Shown here piece by piece: positions 16,224-24,984 of a stretch of 64,000 nucleotides of DNA. This DNA comes from Spartobacteria bacterium (GTDB taxonomy: Bacteria; Verrucomicrobiota; Verrucomicrobiia; Chthoniobacterales; UBA10450): assembly GCA_003169695.1 (NCBI GenBank), contig PNAS01000013.1, positions 186,514 through 250,513 of the forward strand. Reading direction: 5' to 3'. The stretch's first letter is position 1, and each line of letters begins with the position of its first letter. The position numbers and the translations under genes are program-made. The notes beneath the pieces were generated by a model. That model had not been told where the DNA came from and did no database searches. It was given only the letters and a program-made list of their open reading frames with translations.

Positions 16224-16329
16224 ACACCAAACTGAAGGTGAAACTGAGCGGTGGGCTACTCAAATACCGATATGGTCCGGGATACGTGGGCCGCGCACGG
16301 ACACGAAGTCTAATATCGATATCGGATAT

Positions 16330-16809
16330 ATGGTCGACACGAGCCGCTTTATGTTGTGCGAACTTAAGATTGCTTCAGACAATCCGCTTTACGCAATGAT
16401 GGAACTTACCACATACGTTTTCGGTTACTTAATAATCCGTAAGCTCGCGGAGTTCTTGTCCGATAAAGCGTACGAGCGCATTCGAAACCGCAGCAATAAG
16501 TTGATTTCTGCACAGGTCATAGATTGGACCGTTGTGGCTCCAAAAGCTTTTTACGAGGCAAGGGGCGTGCGTAACCTCCCCTTGGTTAAGCTCGAGCAAG
16601 TTCGGCGCTCGGCAGAAAGTCATATCACTGAGGCAGCGCAAGAACTCGGACTTGGCAGGGTCGGTCTTACAATAGGTCTCCGAGCGTTAGAACTCAGGGC
16701 CCCGCTCGGACCCTTTAGCGGGACCCACGATCGCGACGACTGGATCTCCGCCATTCGAGGTACAAGTACTCTTCGGAAGATGATATTGCAGGCGTCCCCG
16801 ATAAAGTGA
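16330..16809 (+). CDS. Hypothetical protein, 159 aa
   Basis: The frame encodes a basic protein with a hydrophobic segment near residue 25-40 (LTTYVFGYLIIRKLAEFL), a charged helix (DKAYERIRNRSNKLIS) and a polar C-terminus. The middle EQVRRSAESHITEAAQELGL looks like a real amphipathic helix. No family is recognised. It is the only plus-strand gene between two minus-strand blocks, and the upstream DNA is AT-rich (TATCGATATCGGATATATGG). It may be a small membrane-associated cargo gene. Confidence 0.45.
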   Translation: MVDTSRFMLCELKIASDNPLYAMMELTTYVFGYLIIRKLAEFLSDKAYERIRNRSNKLISAQVIDWTVVAPKAFYEARGVRNLPLVKLEQVRRSAESHITEAAQELGLGRVGLTIGLRALELRAPLGPFSGTHDRDDWISAIRGTSTLRKMILQASPIK

Positions 16810-17014
16810 GGCACGCGGAGTCGGAGCGACAGAATATGACAAGTCAGGACTGAGCGGACTTGATCAGCCTTCGGCCGGCCAAGATCACAGTTAAAAAGCT
16901 TCTCGCGAACTCGCTGCTCGCCTAGCATTCAGGTGTGCCAAACAATTGGGGGACGTATACCACCGGTCCTGTTCAGACGGAGTGGATTTACCTTTGCTTG
17001 GCAAAGAACGTTTG

Positions 17015-19570
17015 TTATTTCGCCTTGGGACCAACCACTTTTTGGACTAACGCGTCAAATCGCGGATCCCCACGGAGTGGATCGAGAAAGGGGTCAACTG
17101 CAATCATGTCGATGTTTGGGCTGTCATGATCGGCAATAACTTGCTCCAACCAACGAACTGCTTTGTCGCGATTTGCCAGACTGAGGTAGAGGAAAGCACG
17201 CCAGTATGAGGGCACGTGCCGATGCTGGCTGAGTTCTTCCAGTTCAGCGAGTAGTCGCGCGGCCGGATCCTTGTCGCCTGACTTGGCTTTAGCGGATGCG
17301 AGCAGCACTGGAACAAAAAGATCGTCGCTCAACTTCTGTGCCTGTGTGTATTCAGCAATCGCGGCAGGGAGGTCGCCCTTTAGCTGAAGGGCGATGCCCA
17401 GATTATAACGTGCGTAATAAAACGTCGGATCAATCTCCAGCGTCTTGCGCAACTGTGCGATCGCCTCATCGTATCGACGCGCACAAAATAGATTCTGCCC
17501 CAGGTCTGCATTGATAATGGGCGAGAACGGATCAAGCTCAACGGCGCGTTTGCCCTCGGCGATCGCTTCCTCAAACCGGCCTAGGGCAAGGAGTGGGCCG
17601 TTTCCATACCAATGGTGGGCTGTTGCGTAGTTGGGGTTTAGCGCGATGGCGCGCTGAAATTCCGATATTGAACCAGCCATATCGAGGTCACCGATGCACA
17701 ATATAAATGCCAACGCAGTATGCGCCTCCGCCAGCTTGTCATCCAGTTGAAGAGCCTTTACTGCGGCAGCCTTTGCTTTCGGGTTGGCATCCTGTGGTGC
17801 TGTCGCGGTATACGCTGGCAGGATAGCGTAAGCCTCCGCCAGACCAGCATAAGCCAGGGCATAGTTTGGATCGCGCGCAATCGCCTGCTCATAAAATGCG
17901 ATTGCCTTCGGGATGTTGTCCCCACTGCGTTTGCCCCAAAGCGATCGGCCTTTGAGATAAAGCTCGTAGGCGGTCAAGTCACTCGTCGGGCGGGCCGTTA
18001 TCAGTTGCTTCTCCGCGCCGCTTAACTTCGCCTGCAGCGTGTCAGCGATCGTTGTCGCGATGTCGCTTTCAACCGCAAAAATGTCAGTAAGCTTGCGGTC
18101 GTAAATGTCTCCCCAGAGATGGGTGTCGTTCAGCGCGTTGATCAGCTGCACATTAACCCGCACCCGATCGGCCGCTTTTTGGACGCTACCTTCGAGAACA
18201 TTTGCCACCCCAAGTTGCTTGGCAATCTCGCGCAGATTGTCCGGCGCGCTTTTGTACTTCTGCGTGGAAGTGCGTGAGATGACCTTCAGGTCCGCGATCT
18301 TGGACAGGCGGGCCAGAATTTCATCCTGTATTCCTTCGGCAAAGTAGGCGTCCTCTCTATCATTGCTCAAATCCTCAAATGGCAATACGGCGATTCCCGT
18401 TGATGGTTGGCGCCCCACCGCTCCGACTTTCCAGACGATAACGCCTACTGCTGACGCCAGGAGAACGGACGTCACCACCAATCCAGCAGCAGCTGGATTG
18501 CGGCGTATCCATTTTCTTCCGCGAGCGAGAACGCCCGTGCGGAGTGCGCGGATCGGTTCGTGTCTTAGCCAGTGTTCAAGGTCTTCCGCCAGCGCGAGCG
18601 CAGAAGAATAGCGACGCTTTGGATCTTTCTCGAGACACTTCAAACAGATCGTGGAAAGGTCACGATCCACTTTCGGATTTAAGAGGCGCGGTTGTCGCGG
18701 CTCCGTCTCCAACAATAAGCGGACTGTTTCAAAAGGCGTGCCACCAGTGAAAGGCGGTTGCCCCGCGAGCAGCTGATACAGTACCGCACCTAGGCCGTAA
18801 ACATCAGTGGCGCTGCTGACATGCCGATTGTTTGCATGGGCTTGTTCTGGCGCCATGTAGCTCGGCGTACCTGAAACCTCAATTGTACAAGTGGCATCGT
18901 TTTCCGTCTCAAGGAGCCGCGCCACACCGAAATCGGTCAAATGCGGTTCGCCTTTGGTATCGAGCAAAATATTCCCTGGCTTGATGTCTCTATGAATAAC
19001 GCCGTGTTGGTGAGCATAATGAACCGTCCGCGCCAGCTTCGCGATCAATTCGGTAGCCTGGCGGAACGACATCGGTTCTCGTTTAGCAATTTGATCGAGT
19101 CGGCCTCCTTCGACTAATCCCATGCTAAAATAACAGCGGCCCTTCCGCTGCCCGATTTCGTGGATTGGGACTACGAAGGGGTGGTTCAATTTGGCAGCAG
19201 CTTCTGCCTCCAGACGAAACCGTTTGAGATGTGCTTTGGTCCTCCCATTGCCGATTCCGATGATCTTTATTGCAACAGTGCGATTCAGACTCTTCTGTCT
19301 GGCACGATACACAACACCCTGTCCACCTCGGCCAATCTCCTCCAGTAGCTCATAATCGTCGGACGCACTGAACAGTTCTACGGCGTCTGTGGAGGTGGAG
19401 TCGTTATCAGCTCCAAAATCCTTCGCGTTGGGGCCACCTACGGACTCCGTCAGAATGCTTAGGCCTGTATCAAAAAGACAAACACTGCAAAGTCCCTGCG
19501 GTGCGGTGTCAAAGATCTTGTTCCCGCATTTACCGCAAACTCGGGCATTCGTCGTCTCGGCTCTCCCCAT
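17015..19570 (-). CDS. Ser/Thr protein kinase with TolB-like and TPR domains
   Basis: The 851-residue protein opens with a four-Cys zinc ribbon (CGKCG...CSVC, residues 12-34). The kinase domain follows at about 72-345: glycine loop IGRGGQGVVYRA, VAIKII Lys, HRDIKPGNILL catalytic loop and DFGVARL. One membrane helix (GLVVTSVLLASAVGVIVWKV) lies near 370-390. The outer part has a TolB-like domain (GIAVLPFEDLSNDREDAYFA; VLEGSVQKAADRVRVNVQLI) and TPR units to the end. This is an Hanks-type receptor kinase with an N-terminal cytoplasmic kinase. It starts 3 bp after the stop of the ECF sigma gene and is almost surely cotranscribed with it, so it is the likely regulator of that sigma factor. Confidence 0.92.
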   Translation of the reverse strand: MGRAETTNARVCGKCGNKIFDTAPQGLCSVCLFDTGLSILTESVGGPNAKDFGADNDSTSTDAVELFSASDDYELLEEIGRGGQGVVYRARQKSLNRTVAIKIIGIGNGRTKAHLKRFRLEAEAAAKLNHPFVVPIHEIGQRKGRCYFSMGLVEGGRLDQIAKREPMSFRQATELIAKLARTVHYAHQHGVIHRDIKPGNILLDTKGEPHLTDFGVARLLETENDATCTIEVSGTPSYMAPEQAHANNRHVSSATDVYGLGAVLYQLLAGQPPFTGGTPFETVRLLLETEPRQPRLLNPKVDRDLSTICLKCLEKDPKRRYSSALALAEDLEHWLRHEPIRALRTGVLARGRKWIRRNPAAAGLVVTSVLLASAVGVIVWKVGAVGRQPSTGIAVLPFEDLSNDREDAYFAEGIQDEILARLSKIADLKVISRTSTQKYKSAPDNLREIAKQLGVANVLEGSVQKAADRVRVNVQLINALNDTHLWGDIYDRKLTDIFAVESDIATTIADTLQAKLSGAEKQLITARPTSDLTAYELYLKGRSLWGKRSGDNIPKAIAFYEQAIARDPNYALAYAGLAEAYAILPAYTATAPQDANPKAKAAAVKALQLDDKLAEAHTALAFILCIGDLDMAGSISEFQRAIALNPNYATAHHWYGNGPLLALGRFEEAIAEGKRAVELDPFSPIINADLGQNLFCARRYDEAIAQLRKTLEIDPTFYYARYNLGIALQLKGDLPAAIAEYTQAQKLSDDLFVPVLLASAKAKSGDKDPAARLLAELEELSQHRHVPSYWRAFLYLSLANRDKAVRWLEQVIADHDSPNIDMIAVDPFLDPLRGDPRFDALVQKVVGPKAK

Positions 19571-19573
19571 ACG

Positions 19574-20374
19574 TCAGCTATTGTTTTGCAATACAGCAAT
19601 AAAATGCCGCAACTCATCTTCAATCTCGGCAGGTTTGGCGACCGTCTCGGCAATCTCATCGCGCAACAGAGCGCCATATCGATGACGGAGACGGTGAAAC
19701 GCTTGTTTTACGGCGTTTTCAGTCATCCCCAACTCCTGCGCGATTTGGGCCTGCGAAGGCCGGTCCGGTTCACCCACAAGAAGTTGTTTCAATCGGTCGA
19801 ATAACGCTGCGCTAGCCGCCATCCGATATTCTTCCGCAAGTCGGCCAAGCACCTGATCGAGCAGTGTCAGAGCCCATTCGCGCTCATAAATTCGATCGGG
19901 AGTCAAAGTGTCTAGTGGCTCAAGATGGGCATGCTCCCGTCCGACCAACTCTTCCAAACGCAGTGCCGGACGGCCGTGTCCGCGTTTGCCAGCCATTGCG
20001 CTACGGTGTGCGTTTGCGAGGAAATTCTTTGCCGATGCCAAAAAGAATGAACGTAAGCGTCCTTTCTCCGGCCCGACTGTATCCAAGCCCTTTCGATCAA
20101 GCAGGAATGCAAAAAAACTTTGGGTAAGATCCTGTGCTTCTTCTGGGGTATGGCCTTGGCGCCGCACAAAGCCATAAATCGGCCACCAATAGTTGCGACA
20201 CAGATTCTCGAGCGCTTCGCGAGCCTCTGGTGATTCGCCTCGGGCAGTCAGCACGATGCTCCAATGCGTGGTGACGAAGGCAGCGCCGTTTTGCCCGGTT
20301 TGGGAAAGCCGCTCGATTGGTCTCTTGGCAAAAGTCTCGATGGAGGGAGAGGTTGCCAAAAGTTTGGTGTGCAT
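19574..20374 (-). CDS. ECF RNA polymerase sigma factor (kinase-linked type)
   Basis: From the ATG at 20374 the protein has 266 residues; an open frame reaches 20506 and a Met at 20446 is also possible. Region 2 is seen in FVTTHWSIVLTA, LCRNYWWPIYGFVRRQGHTP and EEAQDLTQSFFAFLLDR; region 4 in SQAQIAQELGMTENAVKQAFHRLRHRYGALL. The long C-terminal part with EYRMAASAALFDRLKQLL between them is typical of the large sigma subgroup found next to Ser/Thr kinases in Planctomycetes and Verrucomicrobia. No anti-sigma gene is present. Control by phosphorylation from the adjacent kinase is the expected model. Confidence 0.9.
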   Translation of the reverse strand: MHTKLLATSPSIETFAKRPIERLSQTGQNGAAFVTTHWSIVLTARGESPEAREALENLCRNYWWPIYGFVRRQGHTPEEAQDLTQSFFAFLLDRKGLDTVGPEKGRLRSFFLASAKNFLANAHRSAMAGKRGHGRPALRLEELVGREHAHLEPLDTLTPDRIYEREWALTLLDQVLGRLAEEYRMAASAALFDRLKQLLVGEPDRPSQAQIAQELGMTENAVKQAFHRLRHRYGALLRDEIAETVAKPAEIEDELRHFIAVLQNNS

Positions 20375-20543
20375 TGGACCTAAAAGCCCACGCACGGTAG
20401 CTGATTTTTTTCCATTAGACAACAGGCTAGCTATCGTCCGTTCCATCCCACGTATATTTGGAACCACCCCGGCGTCGGCCACGCATCCGGGCCCGCATCG
20501 CGACACAGCGCCGACGGTGCGGGCCTCTCGCGATGGTCAAAAC

Positions 20544-21596
20544 TCAGCGCGCCGGTATTGCACCTCCCCGCGCCTTCATTTCCGTGCCCGCCTCTTTCGT
20601 CGGCGGTGTGCCTCTGACGCGAGCTATGAATCCGTGGGCAATGCCGGAAGAATCGGCGTAACGACCGCAGATAAACCCCCGCGCATTGATTCCGTTAAGC
20701 GATGTAAAGGTTGACCCGGGATAATCGAAAGTGAAGAAGTTGTTTGGCGGGACAAAGAAGAGTCCATGAGTCACGCCTGAGCTGTCCGCATATCTGCCCA
20801 CCACCCAGCGCTTGCCGTGCTGTTCATCGGCCTGACCCTGTTCGGCATCTTTGTTCCTATTGTTAACTCCAAACAGGATTGTCTGAACGGAGCCCGGAGG
20901 ATCGATCGGGAAGTGCAGCGCCCCATTGGCGTCCCGGTAGTAGCCGTGAAGGATTCCTGAGCCGTCTATATAGTATCCCACCACCAACTGCTTTGAATGT
21001 CGATCCCCAGTGTGATCGGAGTCATCGCGGCCATTATTCATCTCGTAAGCAAGGGTCACGAGAGCTCCTGGGACGCTAAACGACGTTATGGTTCCGCCAA
21101 CGCTGACATACCCCTGGAAGATCCCGCTGCCGGGATCAAACCCGCCGGTAAAGTCGCCAGGATCGTTTATACTAAGCACAGTGGTACTGACCGCGCCGGG
21201 AACATCGTATTCTGTGAAGGTGCCGCCCGACAGGAAAAACCCGTGATTGTTGCCATCCGGGCTGGCGTAGTCACCGCAGACTGTGCGTGAGTTATTGATG
21301 CCTCGTCCTTCGGTAAAACCCACGGTATCGTTAGGGTCGACGATCGGCGCGCTAAAGGTACCATTGCTGAACCGGACAAAACCGCGCACCACTCCGCTCG
21401 AATCGATGAACTCGCCAACGATGTCGCCTCTCTCGTTAATCTTTTGCGGGGAGGTTACATTTACGGTCCCGGGATAATCAAAGGTCGTGATCACTTCAAT
21501 AGAACCTGAGTTCGGTGCTTGCTGAGCGAACGTCCCCATCAATGGGAACAGGAATAGAACTGCCAGAATGCTGATAAATATCTGTCTTGGTTTCAT
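20544..21596 (-). CDS. Secreted HAF-repeat protein
   Basis: The preferred start is the Met of MKPRQIFISILAVLFLFPLM (21596), which gives a signal peptide cleaved near GTFAQ; a start 11 codons upstream is possible. The mature chain consists of repeats of about 45 residues with the pattern GIN..G...G.YADSSG..HGF (for example GRYADSSGVTHGLFF, CGRYADSSGIAHGFIA), known as extracellular HAF repeats. They are likely propeller blades. The repeats in the second half include odd inserts rich in D, H and Q (NNGRDDSDHTGDRHSKQ, NRNKDAEQGQADEQHGKR) that break the pattern. Function unknown; probably cell-surface. It lies 170 bp upstream of the sigma gene, same strand. Confidence 0.85.
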   Translation of the reverse strand: MKPRQIFISILAVLFLFPLMGTFAQQAPNSGSIEVITTFDYPGTVNVTSPQKINERGDIVGEFIDSSGVVRGFVRFSNGTFSAPIVDPNDTVGFTEGRGINNSRTVCGDYASPDGNNHGFFLSGGTFTEYDVPGAVSTTVLSINDPGDFTGGFDPGSGIFQGYVSVGGTITSFSVPGALVTLAYEMNNGRDDSDHTGDRHSKQLVVGYYIDGSGILHGYYRDANGALHFPIDPPGSVQTILFGVNNRNKDAEQGQADEQHGKRWVVGRYADSSGVTHGLFFVPPNNFFTFDYPGSTFTSLNGINARGFICGRYADSSGIAHGFIARVRGTPPTKEAGTEMKARGGAIPAR

Positions 21597-21922
21597 AATG
21601 TTTATTGTCTTCTTAATTGAACTTTCCAAACATGTACAAAACGAAATTTCGGCAAAGGTTATGCCGAAACCGAAAAATTTTACCGCGGATTCCTGGAGAG
21701 GCTTTTTGAAACATCGTCCGATTATTACAAGGTTCTGGCCATTTTGCTTCGGTTCCTGTCTGCACGGGCGCGGTGTTCGAGAGGTTTCTTAAGAAGTGGC
21801 GGCCCGAGCGGGTCGGGCGGGCCGGGGTCTGCCGTATGTTGGTAGGGCACGCGACTAATTCTCTACATGGGAGCATTTTGGTTCTCTCAATATGTTTGAT
21901 CGCGGAGCAAGAGTTTGACCGG

Positions 21923-21945
21923 GGTCCACCCGTTTTGCCCCCCTG
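21923..21945. repeat. 23-bp direct repeat, copy B
   Basis: Exact copy of 16201-16223 in the same orientation, again next to a tRNA fragment. Confidence 0.75.
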
Positions 21946-22097
21946 GCACAAAAAATTGGGTCCATTTCTGACCGCAGAAGTCCACATGGTTGTGAGCATC
22001 TGCTGCGTGGGAATTTCTTTTAGCGACCACAGCTGTCCGTGTGTGTCCAGACCAGTCGCGAAAGTCACAAAATCACAAAAAGTCGTTGCGAAATCCG

Positions 22098-22124
22098 TGG
22101 AGCCTAGGGGATTCGAACCCCTGT
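22098..22124 (-). pseudogene. 3' end of a tRNA (T-arm and acceptor strand)
   Basis: On the minus strand AGGGG-TTCGAAT-CCCCT forms a perfect T-arm, followed by AGGCTCC and A. No matching acceptor 5' strand, D-arm or anticodon arm lies upstream. A lone tRNA 3' end is the usual remnant left by integrases that target tRNA genes. Confidence 0.65.
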
Positions 22125-22365
22125 TTGTTGACGTTAACAACCAGTTCTGGACAATCGCGGACAAGCTCGCACTAGCCGTTCTCAGATCAAACAAGCGCAA
22201 GTAGTTTATGATCAATTGGATAGGCTAAGGTGTTTTTCATGCTCGAATGCACTCTCGCTTGAATCCCTGCCCGTGCGGGTTCAGGTGAGGGCGACCGCGC
22301 CTAGATCAGAGTATGCGCAGATTATTTCAGTGCGTTCAGTGTCCCGCGACGTTAAGAGTCATGGT

Positions 22366-22479
22366 CGCTGTCTGCCGTTCGAGGATGGCAAGGTCACGAT
22401 CTCGCGCGCAGCCGGCAGCGTTACGTTCCCTTCGGAGTTCATGCTCGTGGCGGCGATGAACCCGTGTCAGTGCGGTTAG
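22366..22479 (+). pseudogene. Fragment of comM/yifB (Mg-chelatase-like ATPase)
   Basis: The last 35 codons before TAG at 22477-22479 read [20 protein letters not shown] and then [12 protein letters not shown]. This is the internal segment of ComM-family AAA ATPases that leads into AAMNPCPCG. Nothing else of the gene surrounds it. A neighbouring part of the same protein (RQPLEDG) ends HTH copy 1 at 10419-10457, so pieces of comM are scattered. Confidence 0.8.
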
Positions 22480-22511
22480 TTTGCCGGTATAAACGCAAAT
22501 CATTTCAGCGA

Positions 22512-22527
22512 GTGACAAAATGGTCAC
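22512..22527. promoter_or_regulatory. Palindrome upstream of the Crp/Fnr gene
   Basis: GTGACAAAATGGTCAC is an inverted repeat of 5 bp with 6 bp between, 109 bp upstream of the regulator start. It resembles a CRP site but the spacing between GTGA and TCAC is 8, not 6. A possible autoregulatory operator. Confidence 0.3.
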
Positions 22528-22635
22528 GAAGCGGGTCCGTCTCGCGAGAAGTCATGGTTGGGGAATGGGTTTCCTTTTAGTTGCATGACGCATTTTTGGC
22601 GGGACGAGTCACGAGCGCGCCGATAGCTTCGGCGT

Positions 22636-23361
22636 ATGTTGCAGTCGCAATATGCGAAATTCGGGCAACTGGTCATCGCGAACACGCTGAGGAGCTGCCG
22701 GCTTTTCGCCGGGCTGCCCGCAGCTGACATCTCTGCGGTCGCGGCATTCACGATTTCGAAGAATCTCGCCAAAGGCGAATACCTGTTTCAAGAACGCTCA
22801 CCATCCGATGGTTTTTACATCGTACAAACGGGCTCGATCAACGTTCACCACGTTAGCGCCCGCGGGAAAGAGCATACCATTCACTTATTTCGGCCGGTCG
22901 AGTCCTTCGCAGAGTGGACGATTTTCGCTGAGATGGATTATCTCGCGCATGCGCGGGCGGCTGAGGCAACGACAGTCCTGTTCGTGCCGAAAGTGAAGTT
23001 TGTTGAGGTATTAGGTCACCGCTCTGAAATTTTACTGCGGGTGCTTCAATCCGTCAGTCGATATCTGGAGCTGGTCATTGGATTACTCGACGACATGGTG
23101 CTCAAAGACGTGGAAGCACGGATCGGAGGCTGGCTGTTGAAACGCTGTCCGCAGCCGTTGAGCAACGCACCGGCCGTGATCAAATTGAATCGAACGAAAC
23201 GGGCACTTGCGGCTGAGATGGGAATGACGAAAGAGACGCTTTCGCGCACACTCGCCCAGTTTCGCGAACAAAAACATTTGCGCATGAAACGCAACATGAT
23301 CACAGTAGCGAAACCGCTCGAGCTGCAAAAGTTGCTGCAAGAACACTTGGGCGATCTGTAA
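22636..23361 (+). CDS. Crp/Fnr-family transcription regulator
   Basis: The 241-residue protein has the cyclic-nucleotide-type barrel at about 20-135 (LFAGLPAADISAVAAF, AKGEYLFQERSPSDGFYIVQTGSI), the dimer helix (VLQSVSRYLELVIGLLDDMV) and a winged HTH near 165-230. The recognition helix MTKETLSRTLAQF keeps E-x-x-S-R, the residues by which FNR reads TTGAT half-sites. The N-terminus lacks the cysteine cluster of true FNR (only one Cys, in SCRLF), so an Fe-S oxygen sensor is unlikely. The barrel also does not keep a full cAMP-binding signature. The signal is unknown. A decayed second copy of its 3' end lies at 41643. Confidence 0.88.
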   Translation: MLQSQYAKFGQLVIANTLRSCRLFAGLPAADISAVAAFTISKNLAKGEYLFQERSPSDGFYIVQTGSINVHHVSARGKEHTIHLFRPVESFAEWTIFAEMDYLAHARAAEATTVLFVPKVKFVEVLGHRSEILLRVLQSVSRYLELVIGLLDDMVLKDVEARIGGWLLKRCPQPLSNAPAVIKLNRTKRALAAEMGMTKETLSRTLAQFREQKHLRMKRNMITVAKPLELQKLLQEHLGDL

Positions 23362-23620
23362 TTGTTCACGGGGTAGCTTATCTTCCGGGGTCCGCAATCG
23401 CCACTTCCGGTAACATTTTCACAGCGCGGAAGATCATCGACGCCCGCTAACAGATTGGGCTCCAGAAACAGAATCCAGATATGGATGGCGCGCCGTATCT
23501 GGTTATCTCGGCCGCCTGCGTTGATATAGATCAATCTTTTCGGGATTCGAATTTGCAAGACACATGCGCGGGCGGAGCGTGGCTTTAGGGTTTCCCATGA
23601 ACACTATTTGTGAGATCGAA
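23295..23620 (+). repeat. About 330-bp duplication, copy A (Crp/Fnr 3' end plus promoter)
   Basis: From the last 20 codons of the regulator gene to about 23620, the DNA matches 41643-41975 at roughly 75-80% by eye, in the same orientation. Landmarks in both are GAGCTGCAAAAG, GTCCGCAAT, GGTAACATTTTC, the TTGATATAGATCAA box and GCGCGGGCGGAGCGTGGCTT. The duplication carried a promoter with its operator. Confidence 0.8.
23521..23534. promoter_or_regulatory. FNR-type box TTGAT-ATAG-ATCAA
   Basis: A perfect 5-4-5 palindrome of the FNR consensus, 160 bp after the regulator gene and 182 bp before the ASRT-family gene start at 23716. It is conserved in the duplicated copy at 41884. Confidence 0.7.
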
Positions 23621-23715
23621 ACGCATCACAATCGGCACGAGCACGACGCCACTCACGAGCATCACGAGATCGGTCTTTGGAGGAAATACATTTTCTCGAA
23701 ACAGGAAGCATATTT

Positions 23716-24060
23716 ATGATTATGGGACGCAAATATTGGGCCATCGCTCAGGGACGGATTCCACCTATTGGTGACGAAACGGTGGTGCTTCTCAACGTTT
23801 CTGACGAGGAGGCGCACGTTGAGATTACCGTGTATTACAGCGATCGCGATCCAGTCGGCCCTTATCGTGTCATAGTTCCGGCACGGCGGACGAAGCATGT
23901 CCACTTCAATTGCCTCACCGACCCAGAGCCGATTCCGCGCGCGACTGATTACGCCAGCACGATCGAATCGGACGTGCCGATCGTGATGCAGTATTCGAGA
24001 CTCGATTCAAAGCAAGAGGAGGACGCGCTGGTGACCTTCGCCTTTGCCGGAAATGAGTGA
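23716..24060 (+). CDS. Sensory rhodopsin transducer (ASRT)-family protein
   Basis: The start at ATG 23716 is preceded by AGGAAG 6 bp upstream; a TTG frame start at 23677 is less likely. The 114-residue product matches the small all-beta ASRT family throughout: GRKYWAIAQGRIPP, DEEAHVEITVYYSDRDPVGP, ARRTKHVHFNCLTDPEPIP and SDVPIVMQYSRLDS. In Anabaena the protein is the soluble partner of sensory rhodopsin, but most homologues occur without a rhodopsin and are thought to bind ligands or DNA. No rhodopsin gene is in the window. Placement behind an FNR-type box and before a PRC-barrel gene suggests a stress role. Confidence 0.85.
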   Translation: MIMGRKYWAIAQGRIPPIGDETVVLLNVSDEEAHVEITVYYSDRDPVGPYRVIVPARRTKHVHFNCLTDPEPIPRATDYASTIESDVPIVMQYSRLDSKQEEDALVTFAFAGNE

Positions 24061-24125
24061 GAACCATTTGATGTCACACCACGAGGTCCAGATAGGCCAG
24101 CACAGCGTTCAGAACGGATAAAGTT

Positions 24126-24863
24126 ATGTTGCGAAGCATTAAGCAACTTTACGGAAAGAAACTGGGCACATCTGACGGCGATATCGGCCATGTGAAGGAC
24201 TTCTACTTTAATGATCAACAATGGGCTGTACGATATGTTGTCGCGGACACAGGTTCATGGCTAACCGGGCGCTTGGTGCTTATCTCTCCTCATGCTTTCG
24301 GAGAGCTATATCAAGACGGCGACTGCCTGCGGGTAAATCTGACTCGGCAACAGATTGAAAATAGTCCTGCAATTGAGTCGCACAAGCCGGTCTCGCGACA
24401 ATATGAAGAGGATTATTATCGTTACTACGGATGGCCATCCTACTGGGACGGAGGCGGAATGTGGGGCGTAAGCGGTTTTCCCGTGGCGCCGCCGCCGCAT
24501 CTTATGCCCAGTAAGAAAGCGAGCCGGGGTAGCCGCCACAACAATGGCGACGATCCCCATCTGCGAAGCACACAGGCCCCTAACGGCTACCACATCCAAA
24601 CCGGCGAAGCAGCGATCGGCCACGTCACTGACTTTATGATGGACGACAAAAGTTGGACGATTTGTCACCTGGTGGTGGAGACGGGCCATTGGTATTCGGG
24701 CAAGGAGATCGTGATTTCACCGAAGGATATCGACCGCATTAGTTACGACGAATCCAAGGTATTTGTGAAGGTGACCAAGGAAGCTATCCTGAAAGCACCG
24801 GAATACCATGTGCCTCTGCTCGGCGCGGCATACCACGATACGCGCAATTTCGACGCATCATGA
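24126..24863 (+). CDS. Double PRC-barrel protein
   Basis: The 245-residue soluble protein has two PRC-barrel-like domains, residues about 1-80 (MLRSIKQLYGKKLGTSDGDI GHVKDFYFND) and about 155-235 (YHIQTGEAAIGHVTDFMMDD, ETGHWYSGKEIVISPKDIDRI). Between them is a linker rich in Tyr, Gly and Pro (YYRYYGWPSYWDGGGMWGV). The family includes RimM-like and photosynthetic reaction-centre H-type barrels. This two-domain, W/Y-linker form is widespread in stress operons of soil bacteria. The sequence shows no catalytic site. It is 65 bp downstream of the ASRT-family gene and probably in the same transcript. Confidence 0.85.
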   Translation: MLRSIKQLYGKKLGTSDGDIGHVKDFYFNDQQWAVRYVVADTGSWLTGRLVLISPHAFGELYQDGDCLRVNLTRQQIENSPAIESHKPVSRQYEEDYYRYYGWPSYWDGGGMWGVSGFPVAPPPHLMPSKKASRGSRHNNGDDPHLRSTQAPNGYHIQTGEAAIGHVTDFMMDDKSWTICHLVVETGHWYSGKEIVISPKDIDRISYDESKVFVKVTKEAILKAPEYHVPLLGAAYHDTRNFDAS

Positions 24864-24984
24864 GTTATAACGCGATCAACGGAACGCACCACCCGACCTC
24901 GCCCAATTTGCTGTCGAAGAACCATGTTGCATGCGCCGCGCATGATGCAGATGCCCCATTATTTCAAGACATACTATTTAGAAC

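Larger units (their letters stand above)
15826..16329. other. Intergenic region with tRNA fragment and direct repeat
   Basis: No gene. It holds the 5' half of a tRNA-Ala-like sequence (16100-16143) and one copy of a 23-bp repeat (16201-16223). The promoter of the TolB-TPR gene should lie near 15830-15900. Confidence 0.5.
21597..22365. other. Gene-poor stretch with direct repeat and tRNA fragment
   Basis: No gene supported. It holds copy B of the 23-bp repeat (21923-21945) and a tRNA 3' end (22098-22124). Apparent ORFs running through it (such as 21773-22204) read through the tRNA piece and are not credible. Confidence 0.5.

Noticed and set aside
21773..22204. ORF of 143 aa across 21.8-22.2 kb
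   Set aside because: It reads through the 23-bp repeat and the tRNA 3' end (VEPRGFEPLF is a translated T-arm), so it is not a gene.
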